64,000 nt of DNA, from the NCBI GenBank assembly GCA_942486035.1, contig CALNXK010000108.1, forward strand, positions 1,112,501-1,176,500. Reading direction: 5' to 3'. Both the position numbers and the translations under genes were made by a program. Shown piece by piece: positions 44,752 through 55,639 of the stretch (position 1 is its first letter; each line of letters opens with the position of its first letter). The notes beneath the pieces were generated by a model that made no database searches, was not told the origin of the DNA, and worked only from the letters and a program-made list of their open reading frames with translations. Source of the DNA: Porites lobata. Taxonomy: Eukaryota > Cnidaria > Anthozoa > Scleractinia > Poritidae.

Positions 44752-45126
44752 TCCATACATACATACATACACTTTATTGATGCTCCCTAAGTGGGCTTTT
44801 CAGCTCAATAGAATAAAAAATACAAATTTATATAAATTAATTAAGAATGTAAGTACAATAATATTATAATTACAAAAAATATATCAACTTAATAAAACAT
44901 TTGCAACATGACGCCTAAAATTCCTGGGGCATTTTAAGGACTTAATATTATCATTCAAGGAGTTCCAGAGTTTGGCTCCTCTGAAAGCAAAAGAGCGCTG
45001 CCCTGTTGACAGGCGACATAAAGGTATATCCAAAGCACCAGATGATCGAGTTTGTCTATTATGGACTTGAGAACGTAATTTAAACATATCAGCAAGATAG
45101 CTTTGAGTGTAAACGTAGGGAAAATA
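44752..45126 (-). pseudogene. 5'-truncated LINE, 3' end only, (TATG)n tail
   Basis: The minus strand encodes the C-terminus of a reverse transcriptase of the CR1/L2-like kind: SYLADMFKLRS, then LDIPLCRLSTGQRSFAFRG and AKLWNSLNDNIKS, ending at a stop at 44884. The 3' end is the CATA repeat at 44752-44773, read as (TATG)n on the LINE strand. The body is cut off next to the exon that starts at 45138. Confidence 0.8.
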
Positions 45127-45137
45127 TTCGGGTCAAA

Positions 45138-48100
45138 ATGTTGGGTACTGGCGAGCCTTGTGCAAAGAAAGCTAAATATGACCTGCAACGAAAGTACAAC
45201 GAACGAAGAAAAGAGAAACCACGCAAGCCTCAGTTTAGTTTGAATTTCCAATTTAATTTCGGCGAAGAGGGGGAGATGAGAGAGACAAATGAAAGGTTTG
45301 TTCGACTTCGCAACATGGCGAATCTACGAGCCGGTCGGTCCAATGCCGATTTTTTGCAGGCTCTTTTGGATCGATACGAAGGAAAAAACCAGGACGTTAA
45401 TCCCCCAGAAATGAACTCAGTGGCAATTCAGGCCAATTCCACTGAATCATGTATTCGAACTTTTCGCTCAAAGGAAGGACAAGAAAGTCGATTTTGGTTG
45501 TCAGTGGCCATGTGGGGAAGCAGCACCCTGTACACAAGTTCTGTCTCCTGCTCGAATTGATCAACGCTTCTTTATATGTGGGCAGGATAGCCTAGAAGTT
45601 TTACTCTAACAGACATCCATTGCCTGTGCATGTGGATGTCCCTATGTTTTCGACGAGTTAAACAGGAATATGGATGGGCACGTACTGCGAGTAGAATTCT
45701 CTTTCCAAAATGGTCACAAAATCAAGTGGGCTAGCTCATCTGTACTTGGTACTAAGTACACGGCTAACTGTAGGTAAGCCTAAATGGATTATTTTGCTTT
45801 GCAATTACAGTGGTTTTCTAAGTCCCAGGCGTCTTGTAATTCGTTGTTATAACAGCAGAGAGTAAATTTAAAAGCCATTATTATTCCGTTATTGAAGTAG
45901 CTGCGGTTGTGTTCAGTGGTTATTGGTAATATATATTAGCCAGGTACAAACACAAAACTAGCCATGCATTTTGGCATGGATCGGGAGAGACAGACTCATT
46001 TACTTCTTCAATTTAGGCGTTGATATACTCGTATTTAAGGGTAACGTCAATGTTTTTTGTTTCAAATTTTATTTTTCATCAGGAGAGTATTCAAATCAGC
46101 CTCGCTGAACTGGGCACCCCTGAGTAAATATTGTTGAATATAAAATACAAAAATATATTTTGGGGGCTATATTCTTCTTTTATAACTCTTTTAGAATGGT
46201 TCATGGATTTACAAGCTCTGGCATCCTGGAAAGTCAGTATCAGGGCTTTGCAGAGGCTGGTAAGATTGGTAATGTTGGTGACAAATATATTGACAACGGT
46301 AAGGCACTGACATCTTGAATATCGTTTATATCTTCTAAATTTTTCTCAAAACATGACAAGTGCTATCCATCCACACAAAACCCCAATCCAAATTTTGAGG
46401 GCTGGGGACAACCTTCCTCATGAATGGGAATGGTAATTGCAGTTTCTTGATTTCTTTTTCTGACATAGTTTTTCTGACTCAATTTTGCCTGTAAAATGTT
46501 CAGTTGTACTTTCAGGTTATGTCTTGACACATATGGTATAAAAGATTTATGGAGATGTCATTGCTTTGTAGTGTATGACAAAATGGGCTACATGGGCACA
46601 GTAACTAGAACTGCAGAAGACTCACTGTTAGAGCAGATAAGTGAAGCCCGTAACACGGATTCATATCACGAAAACAATCGTGCAGTAAGTCTGGTTGTGA
46701 CCTCAACATTTTCACTTTTACAATAACATGTAACTTACCACATCTACAAATTAAACAATAGTTTATATATACCTTGTTTTGAGACTGTCATCACTGATTG
46801 CCGCCATGACTCAACAGCCAATGCTTACCATTCAACTGTTGCAATGCTATCTTATGAGTAAGTATATTCACTTTAAAGGCAGTGACATAAGAAGGGAAGA
46901 ATTACAATTTACTTTTACACTATCCTTACCACATCAAATAATATATTCTTTTGACAGAACCAAACATATGTTAGCAACCCAGACAGTCACTAAGGAAGAG
47001 TTCCGTAGTTCACAGACTCATGAGTCTGAGGCAATGAAGAAGATTAAAAGGCAAAAGGTACCATGAATATTTAATTTCCTGCACCATGCATTACACACTG
47101 CTGAGGTCATTACCACATCAGTGAATACCATCCAATATTGGGAAACTGTTTGAATTAAAAGGTATAATGTAATTGCTTGCCCTTATTCAATAATATTGTT
47201 ATTAATAGAAAGTTCCTTATGTTACCATAAATGATCATTTAACTACTGATGTGGTAGTGAGAGGTTTTACATTCATTTTGCATGTAATTTTTTAAAAAGG
47301 ATCTCACTTTGTTTACTAAATTTATAATTTCTTCCTTCAGGCCTCACTGTAAGAGAAGTTGCTCACGATTTTGTACCAAAAATCAAGAACTGGCTGTTGA
47401 CCCAAAACATACAGAATTCATTTGACACTTGGCATGGTAAAATACAAATTTTTGCTGTACCCTAGATCCCATTATAGCTGTAAAGAACCTCCAAAAAGCT
47501 TGAGTCTGATAATATATACATTTCTTTCACTTTTTCTGGTTTCTTGATATGGATTAATTTCCACACTTTGACATTTTGTCAGTCTAACCAGTGAGCTAAT
47601 GACTCTTCTACCTCGGTTGCCACTTTTCAGGAACAAAGGGCGTGGCCAAAGCCATGAAAGAAATAAGTAGTGGTGCACAGAAGTGGGAGGGGGAAAAGTG
47701 TTTTGCAGAGCTATCTGACAAGCGTATGTGCTAGCGGCTTATTGTTTGCGTTCTTAAAACTGTAAATAATAGGCTTAAATGTTATTGCTGCTTTCCTCTC
47801 AAACATCATTTCTAGTTTGTAAATGATGAGACCTTTATCATCACATTTTCAGAGGCAAGTGTGAAGCGCCATTTCTACTACTCTATGAAGAACTGTTCAA
47901 GTCCAGATGATCTGAGGAGAAGGCTCTTGACTATAGTAGATCACTACTAGGTTTGAATAGTACTGTAGACGAATGTTTCATGTCTTTGTTACATTCAAAA
48001 CTAGCATAAAATAACACACAAAAAAAGGATAGGACATGCTCTGTGTGGTTGTAGTAACAGCATTTCAGTATATTCTTAGACTGATGCTTTCACGAATACT

Positions 48101-48889
48101 TTTCATTTCAGAGCAATCACACCCACTGTGATCCTGAATCCAAATGTAAAAAACCTGGGTATAGGTGCAGTAAAGTAAAACTCACTGATGCAGGTGCAAT
48201 AGCAGCACTGCAAAAATTCATCTTGGAATCAAGAGTCTACAAGCTTGCTGAAGACTCCTACCTGGTAATGCAGAAATCAATATTACTACATTCCTTTTAC
48301 ATAATTCCTAAAAACTAACATCAAGGCATAAAAAACATGCATTAGGGTAGAACACTGAAAGTGGTCTATGTGAACCTGGTTGTTTAATTTTTTAAACACT
48401 CATGTAATATCTATTTATTCTAGTGCCGTGACACTTACTGGGTAGAATCCATCATCAATGTTATCCTTATCTACTGCCCAAAGAGAATCCACTTTGCTGA
48501 CCGCACTTTTGAGATGCGCATTGCCCTAGCAACATTGGACTGGGTAAGTAAAAAGTGCAGTGCACTAAAAAGGGATGATAAACAAAAGTATTAAGCCACA
48601 GTTACCAGGTTTTGCCTGGATCAAAGTAGTATGTGACTTTTAGGCACATACTCCTTCAAAAAAGGAAAATGTAATCAATCTCATTGCTGATACAACGTAG
48701 ATGGTATAATTTTGTAAATTATCTGTAAATACAAACATCATGTCATTGCAGAATGAAAATGTCACCAGAGAGGCTACATCAGTTAGCTTATTGCAAGACG
48801 TGCGCCGACCGAATCGAAGAACGGGCCACAAGAACCTTGTGCCAAAAACATTCAGATTCCGGGAACGCATCTGGAACAGGTTTTTCCAG
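45138..48889 (+). pseudogene. Eleven-exon DDE transposase-like gene, decayed
   Basis: The wording matches a transposase-like family common in cnidarians (Kolobok/THAP9-like by the D...WH...E layout; assignment tentative). Exons by GT-AG sites: 45138-45773, 46195-46298, 46572-46684, 46794-46857, 46958-47057, 47341-47436, 47631-47723, 47853-47950, 48112-48264, 48424-48543, 48752-48889. Key motifs: VITDCRHDSTANAYHST (first Asp, exon 4), SFDTWHGTKGVAKAMK (exons 6-7), HFYYSMKNC, CRDTYWVESIINVILIY (Glu, exon 10), LDWNENV and FRFRERIWNRFF. Lesions: frameshift near 45486, TAA at 45607-45609, mismatched phase between exons 5 and 6, and TAG at 47948-47950 at an exon end. No terminal inverted repeats identified; the 5' side abuts a LINE remnant. 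Confidence 0.7.
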
Positions 48890-48894
48890 GTAAG

Positions 48895-50255
48895 TTATTA
48901 AGGGGGCATCAGCAGTGGATCATCAGTGGATCACAAAGAATAACAATATTGTAGCAAGGGGCACAAAATTAAATACTAGCTATTCTCGGTGTGCTCCTCT
49001 CCTCTTTAGCGATATTTTCCTTTATAAAATCATTATAACTTGAGGTAATAATAATGCATTGTAGAATGATGTCATAATAATGTAATAATATGTAATAATG
49101 TACTAAAAACTTCAGCCAGCTGCTACAGGCAGGGAAGACAGTTGCTTTTGACTTTTCTCGCCATGTTCACGCATTGGTCACGCTCTACGTCCAATCTTTA
49201 TGCTCTGATTGGTCAAAATTTGACAGGTGAGTTCATGCGGAAAATTAATGCAGCATCTTGAATCTTGTTTACTTTGACAGCTGAGGCTGACAGAGTTTTG
49301 TGTCAACTTGTGATGTTTTTAACTTTCTTTTTCCACTGGATGTACAAAATGAAATTCAGCTGCTATCAGGAGTCTTCTGTTATTCATGGCTAGTTTGGTT
49401 ATTGGGTTTTTGGTTGACTCAAAGTCGGAAATCCGATTTCGGATGGCATCGTTTTCGTTTTCATCTTGCTTAATGCGTGAGAGGGTTGCAAAGTCTGAAG
49501 CGATACTGGCCTTACTTGATACCTTTCAGGAGTTGCATCTCGAGTGGTAAGCCTAAGTAATTATTGTATTTGATGTTTGTTTTTTATTCCTAATTTAATG
49601 AAGTCGAGCGTAGTTTATGCGGCTATTTTGTTTACGCACGTTTGTAAGATTTGAGACAATGATCTGACCGAGTATCAGGTTTGTTATAAGCTTACAGATC
49701 TTTAAAAAGCCTTTAGACATTTTCTCACCGCAAATAGAAAGAAAACGTTTCAAAGAATATTTAGTTATAATTCTGGCTGTAAAAGAAAGGTTTGAGCGAT
49801 TTTCTTGCCTCGAGTTCGTCTTTGAAAAAAGCAAACACCGGGAAACCGGCTTAAAACATAAACTTCAGCTTTAAGCTCGAAGACTCAGGATTTTTAGAGA
49901 CACTTTTATACTTGTCTTCCTGAATCAAAATTGTCGTCTCTGTATATGTTTCACCGAATTATATTTCTTGTATTGATCGTTAGTACTCTCTCTTGTAATT
50001 TTAATCGTTGTGCCGATTGTTTTCAGTCGTTCAGTAAACAACGCTTCCCGGAGTACTCAAAATGCCGCGCGTTAAACCGTTTTAAAATAAAAAATAAACA
50101 TAATAAATTCTTTATTATGTTGGAGCGTAACTCTGTTAATGTTCATTCCAACACTCGTCACTGCTAGCACTGTAAAACTCAGAACCGGTTGGCCGTATAG
50201 ATGATTTTGAAAATTTTTTCAACGGTTTACGGCTAAAGCCCACGCGTTCTTCGAT
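48895..50255. other. No gene recognised
   Basis: Any remaining 3' exon of the transposase-like gene would lie here; none is convincing, although a short frame near 49500 (ending LLDTFQELHLEW before GTAAG) has exon-like limits. The rest is AT-rich. Confidence 0.35.
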
Positions 50256-50262
50256 CGTCCTG

Positions 50263-51237
50263 AGGGACTGTGCAATAATTATCAGGAGGGGGGCTAAAAC
50301 CAGAGGGGGGGACCTTAAGTTAAAATAATGGAAAGGAGGGGCTCTACATTAGATTTCTCAAGTAAGTTGAGGGGGGTCTTAATTAAATTTCACAAATTCG
50401 ATAATGAATAAATAAACATTTTCCAAATAGACAGATGCCACTCCTTTGACTATCCATAATGTCTAAATATTGCATCAACATAAACACATGCTTTAACTTA
50501 TTTAGAATGTCAACATATGATAGATTGAAACAATCGTCAACGCACAGAAGTCACAAACCACGTTGTGAGCTTTGCCAATAAAACATTTGGCATTTAAGAG
50601 GTCCCGCAGACATGCCAGGTCTGTTCTTGATTTAAACAGCGAGAGGGTTTCTAGGTCTACAGTTTCTAACTGAGGAATGCCACGTGATTCTGTTTCATAG
50701 TTATCATCACTTCATAGAGCACCAAAAATTCCTTGCAATGAAAGCAAAAAAACGGGCAACGGAAAGGAACAAACTTCCAGACATTAATTGGTCCGACGAG
50801 GTTGAAGTCAACTCGCTGTCTGCAAGTAAACTGAAACTCTACCTAAAGGAACACGGTTTACCCGTCAGCGGAGGGAAAGCAGCACTCGTAGCTCATGTTC
50901 TAGGTGCTGGGGAAGCTCAAGGTAAAGAAAACCCGGATGAGCAGCAATCTAGCAGTTGCGAAGACCAAGAAGGTAATGAACAATCAGACGATTCGGAAAT
51001 TGACGATTATGAAGAACAAAGTTTCGAGGTGCTCTTCATCCCTGACGACGCAGTGGAATGCGTTGCAGTACAGTGAAGGTACGGGTTAGAGAGAGGGGGC
51101 ACATAATAATTTTGAGAGAACGTGAGGGGAGGTCAGAGCTAATCTTGACGCTGCTGGAGGGGGGGACCTATCTAATTTTTCCTTTGGTGAAGCTCATTTT
51201 AGGACCCCCCCTTCCTGATAATTATTGCACAGTCCCT
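50263..51237. mobile_element. 975-bp TIR element carrying a SAP-domain frame
   Basis: AGGGACTGTGCAATAATTAT followed by CAGGAGGGGGG at the left is matched inverted at the right by CCTGATAATTATTGCACAGT then CCCT, ending 51237. Arms are at least 31 bp and possibly about 45, with further G-rich words near both ends. A target duplication is not evident. No transposase is present, so it should be non-autonomous. Confidence 0.7.
50738..51076 (+). CDS. Small SAP-domain protein inside a TIR element
   Basis: 112 residues from the ATG at 50738 to TGA at 51076; an acceptor-like TTCTGTTTCATAG just upstream (50700) leaves open a spliced start. The N-terminus is basic (MKAKKRATERNK). Residues about 23-57 match a SAP motif, VNSLSASKLKLYLKEHGL then PVSGGKAALVAHVLGA, which in other proteins binds AT-rich or scaffold DNA. 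The C-terminal half is acidic (EGNEQSDDSEIDDYEEQ). The frame is intact although the element lacks a transposase. It may be one exon of a larger element protein or a captured domain. The SAP assignment is by pattern only. Confidence 0.65.
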   Translation: MKAKKRATERNKLPDINWSDEVEVNSLSASKLKLYLKEHGLPVSGGKAALVAHVLGAGEAQGKENPDEQQSSSCEDQEGNEQSDDSEIDDYEEQSFEVLFIPDDAVECVAVQ

Positions 51238-51239
51238 GA

Positions 51240-52360
51240 ATAGCAATATGTATCGCAATATTGTGAAATACTTCATTCTGTTGTCCGAGGTCTGTATGAT
51301 AAAAACAGTTCCTCATAGTACTGTTTCACCTCAGATGTGACGTATAAATGATATAAAAGGTTGGTTTACACGCACCCAGATTTGTTGGCAAGATTTTGTA
51401 AAATAAACTTGTCGAACGCAAAAAATTCGGCCGGAATTTTTTTTCCAGGCCTAATTAATCTACGGTGATCAAGAGCCATTATGGCCTTAATAAATGTGAT
51501 CGAAGGTGATTGCCAGTTTTTGGGTGTACTTATGAGGCTATCAACTCGATGTGAGATTTGGTTCACTCTTGGGCTGATTGCAAATTATTTTTTGTAAAAT
51601 CACTTAGCCTTTCCCTGAAAAGTCACACGAATGTGCTCTAAAGTTAACTGAATTGTGGAATACAAGTTTATTGTTTGATTTAAATTATAAATTTATTAAT
51701 GGGAGCCTCGCTTTTAGCCCTGGCTAAATCTATATATTATTCAACTATCAAAATGTTCCTGAGGAAGGTTTCCTTATATAGTGACCCCCCGCGTTTAAGT
51801 AGGTCACTTACGACTCCGTTATGGGTACACTTATGGGTGTTGCATGGACTGCACTTAGCACTCTCCTGAGTTTCTGTTTTACGTGGAAACTCACCGGCTC
51901 ACTTAAGGGCACACGTAACTTTGTTACAATACTTTGTTTATTTTACTCACTCTATTTTTTCAAGTTAACCATAGGTGAGTGTAAAGAAAGTGTCAAGTCG
52001 TTTCAAACACCTTAAGTCTCTCATTCAAATATAGTTTGCATGCGATCGTCATTTTACTTCAGTATCCAATGGAAATGTTTGTTGTTGGCTTCTTTTGTTT
52101 TTTCTTGACGGCTTTAAAGTGAATATCAGAGGTTAACCAAGCGCATGAGAACGGAATTACGTAAAGAAAAAACTTTTTTTCACTTCGCAGTGAAAGATCT
52201 CGTTAATTTTGGTAAAACAGTAAGGAAACGGTATCTACATAGGTTCCGTAAATTTACGTGCTATTTTTCCCGTTAAGAAAGTTTTATGCAACACCCACAA
52301 TTTCCGTTGCATAAACGACACTTAAGTAATTTATACGCGTGATTGTTACGGGAGTTTTAT
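51240..52360. other. No gene recognised
   Basis: Words TATGCAAC and GTTGCATAAA recur near 52285, 52310 and 52352, hinting at another small repeat. No supported coding region. Confidence 0.4.
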
Positions 52361-52365
52361 GCAAC

Positions 52366-52845
52366 AGGGCCCAGGGACTGAGGAAATTTGTTCGTTATAT
52401 CGAGGGTTCGTTTGATCGAACACCTCCTTGTAACGAATTTTTGGCAAAACTACCATAATGTTCGTTATATTGAGGTGTAGTTAAGAATTAATTTACAAAA
52501 CCCAGCATTTCCTGATCTGAAAATCTGCTGTAATGACATTTCAGTACCAGGCAATACATAGCCAAGGTACCAGAAACTCGAGAACATGCAAAAAACTGCT
52601 TAAAACTACTGTACTCATAAAATTTATCCTTGTTGGTCTTTTTTGGCATTTATCTTTTATCACCTGCTGACAGTTTGTTTGTTATATCGAAATATATTTT
52701 ACGTTTGCGCGTGTGGATTGTGTTCGTTATAACGCGGATTTCGTTAAATCGAGGTTCTGTTCCATACGTTTTAATGTAATTTTGGCCGGGCTGAAGAAAA
52801 TCGTTTGCTATACCGAGGACTTCGTTATACACGTTTGTAGCACCC
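52366..52845. repeat. Cluster of TTCGTTATATCGAGG repeats, pogo/Tigger-like family
   Basis: Variants of TTCGTTATATCGAGG occur near 52392, 52460, 52677, 52721, 52740, 52802 and 52821. The phrase GGCCCAGGGACTGAGGAAAT at 52366 matches the element at 15.4 kb. Probably a decayed element with many copies of its subterminal repeat. Confidence 0.55.
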
Positions 52846-53019
52846 TCGCCTGGAAGTCATTCCACTGGTATTCCTGTTGTCTTTAAGGCTGCAGAAAATG
52901 AAAAGGATCAAATTTGAAGTGTTGTTGTAATGGAAATTCTACTTTGAAAGGAAACAAAAATGTAGATCACGAAGTGCTTTATTATTTTCTGTTAGAAGTT
53001 ACATGTATAATATATACCT

Positions 53020-53163
53020 CTTATTAGCCGAGTTTTCGGTCCGTACTGTAAATTACGGACCGAGTTTTTTTCCATCGATTTAGGTCGCGCTTGGGCCATA
53101 CATCGATGGAAAAAACGAGGATCCGTAATTTACAGTACGGACCGAAAAAACGAGGCTAATAAG
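53020..53163. mobile_element. Fold-back MITE, 144 bp
   Basis: CTTATTAGCCGAGTTTTCGG at the left is matched by CCGAAAAAACGAGGCTAATAAG at the right, with inner CGGTCCGTACTGTAAATTAC nearly exact in the other arm. Arms are about 60 bp and the loop about 20. Related CGGTCCGTA and TTACGGACCG words recur at 55288-55315. Confidence 0.85.
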
Positions 53164-53375
53164 ATGTTTATTATCTAGCTTCTTCCAATTTCGGGGACCG
53201 GAAACAAGTGCAGGACGCGCGATTTGACAATCATTTGACAGGAGTCAAGAAAGAAAGTTTTTATTGGCTCACGAAAACAATAGCATACAAGAAAGGGTTT
53301 CCGAGAAAGTGAAAACAAATTCGCCATATTGAAAAAGTTTATTTGGTCAAAACTAAGAGCGCTGTAAGTTTTAGC

Positions 53376-53600
53376 TCTTTAATATAACGCTAGCGTATTT
53401 TGAAAACCGGGCTCTGTGTCTTTCTCGAAGTCGTTTCCATCTTTTCTCCGTTGGTCCTTGTGAAAAAAAAACTGCAAAAGGCAAAGAGCTTTTCAAAGTA
53501 AGTTTGTTGTCGTGTCGAAGATTCGCTCGTTAATGTGTTTGGGAAAACCTCTCGAATTTCTGCCAGTTCATTCTCGTCTTCAAGCGTGATCTGCGTTAAA
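53376..53600. repeat. Left member of a direct repeat pair flanking a LINE (partner 54983-55195)
   Basis: TTTTGAAAACCGGGCTCTGTG and the next 200 bp match, diverged, 54983-55195 (TTTGAAAACTGGACATTGTG). Shared later words include ACTGCAAA and ATCTCGAAT-type stretches. The LINE at 53.65-54.97 kb lies exactly between the two. Confidence 0.55.
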
Positions 53601-53649
53601 ATTTTCAAACACTGACCATATTTTCTTCCACGGAAAGGTTACGATTCAG

Positions 53650-54967
53650 TTTCTACATCAGCTTCGTTCTCGTTCGAACAAAGCTAGGTTAAAATCTGGA
53701 AAGTCAACATCTCAGTCCTCAGGGTTTACAGACATATTTCTAAGTATATTCGGTCAAAACTTTTCAAAACAGTTAAATCTGGCGTTCCTCAAGGTTCACT
53801 ATTGGGGCCGTTGCTGTTCAACATATTCATTAATGACTTGAATTTCTGTGTTCCTAATGTCTCATTGCGGCTGTACGCTGATGACACGACTGCCTACCTG
53901 TCTGATTTATCTCCCACCATTCTAGAATTTTCCTTCAACAAAGATCTTCAGACTCTTTCGTCGTGGTTTGAGTCTAACCATTTAACAGTGAACAGTACTA
54001 AGACTCAAGCATTATCTGTCGGACCCTGTTCCTATCATCATTCTTTATTTCTTAATAATGCTAGAATCTATAGAATTTCTCCGATCTATTAAGATTCTCG
54101 GAGTTACTCTAGACAAGGACCTATCCTATAAAGAACACATATCAGATCAACGAAAGAAAGCCTACGCGAAGGCCTCTGCACTTCCTCATGATGCAATGAT
54201 AAAACTTTATAAAGCATTTATATTGCCTCATCTCGAATACTGCAGACCTTTGTTTGTAGGCATAGGTACGGGTCAACGCAACCGTCTCGAAGATGGCAAC
54301 TGTTATATTTTGAGAACATTAATCGGGCACAACAAGTCAATGTCATACGACAAGCTGCTCACTACGGCTAGCATGAATTCCTTATATTGTAGGCGCTTAC
54401 ACCAGGCGTTAATACTTCTTTTTAAATGCTTAAATGGTACGGGACCTACTTATATTGGAAGCCTTTTTAAATACAGCAATACACCGTATAGGCTAAGAGG
54501 CGAAGGCTTGAATTTGGAATTACCTAACTTTAATCTTAAATTTAAGAAGAATTCTTCCACTTATTCATTAACTAAGTTATAGAACAGTTTGCCTTCTCAA
54601 GTGCGTCTTTCAAGAGATGCTAATGACTTCAGAAGTAAATTGCACGACTGTAGCTTTTTAGAACGTGACTTATAGTGTACGATTATAGCTTTTAACTGTT
54701 TTTAGAACGAGTATTATAGTTTTCCTAGTCACGTTTTCAGTATGTGGCTTTTTAGTCGGTTTTAGCTTTTTATAGTTTATGTTTTTTTTACCAAGTTTTT
54801 TACATGTATATATTTATTGAGTTGTTTTTAAAATTGAATAATATTATATAGCTGTAATTATTATAGATTTTACTAATACACGTTCGTATTTTGAACGAGT
54901 TTTTTAGCTCTTTGACGTAACGTGTTAAAATAAATGAGATATTGATTGATTGATTGATTGATTGATT
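53650..54967 (+). pseudogene. 5'-truncated LINE, reverse transcriptase to (GATT)n tail
   Basis: CR1/L2-like reverse transcriptase C-terminal two thirds. It starts in SGVPQGSLLGPLLFNIFIN (motif B region, 53779 on), then RLYADDTTAYL (motif C catalytic pair), SSWFESNHLTVNSTKTQ, and, after a frameshift near 54075, LRSIKILGVTLDKDLS, LPHLEYCRPL and the terminal region. A tryptophan codon is replaced by TAG at 54580-54582, before NSLPSQVRLSR. The 3' end is six repeats of GATT at 54941-54967. Dead copy. The 5' limit near 53650 is approximate. Confidence 0.85.
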
Positions 54968-54982
54968 CACTCGCCAGTGTGA

Positions 54983-55340
54983 GGCTGGATTTTTTTGAAA
55001 ACTGGACATTGTGTCTGGCTCGGAGTCGCTTCTATCTTTCTTTCGTTGGTCTTTGGAAAAACACTGCAAATGACAAAGAAACTCGTCAAGATGATCGGGT
55101 GCAGGCATGTTTGTTATCATATTTGTCGAAGGAATTACTCATTTTCTCTTAGGCAAAACATCTCGAATCGCGGCCAGTCGATTTTCGTCTTCTTAACTGT
55201 GTACTACTCAAGGTTGATAGACGTCTTGTAACTTAATTTCAACTAAAGAGATTTAGAGCTCCGAAATGAGCATTTTCTTTGACATTTTGGTCCGTATAGC
55301 AAGTTACGGACCGCAAATTGACCAATCGCATGGCGAAAAC
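54983..55340. repeat. Right member of the direct repeat pair, then a GGTCCGTA inverted motif
   Basis: See the partner at 53376-53600. It is followed by TTTTGGTCCGTATAGCAAGT and TTACGGACCG at 55285-55315, the same core as in the fold-back at 53.0 kb. Confidence 0.5.
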
Positions 55341-55639
55341 AGACTCAGCCATATAATATATGTAGTTATTTGCTGTTTGCTCTAGCTTGCGGACCCGCAA
55401 AACATCATTAAGTAACCGTAGCTGTAGGTACAATGGAAAGCACCCGATGTTTTACATCCTGGTGTATTTCGCGCGGTGTTTTCAACGGCGAAATCTACAC
55501 CTCGTTCAAGACGATTTGCTTCATCGCTTCTTAATTTAACTGGGTTGCCCTTTCTTTGATGAGGCGGAAACCGCTTACTTTTCAACAATTTTTCTGCACA
55601 GTGTTTGCACCTGTAGTTCTTGGGACCAAGCGATACGAA

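Noticed and set aside
50684..50737. Start of the SAP protein at 50684
   Set aside because: The codon is GTG; the first ATG is 50738, and an acceptor lies between.
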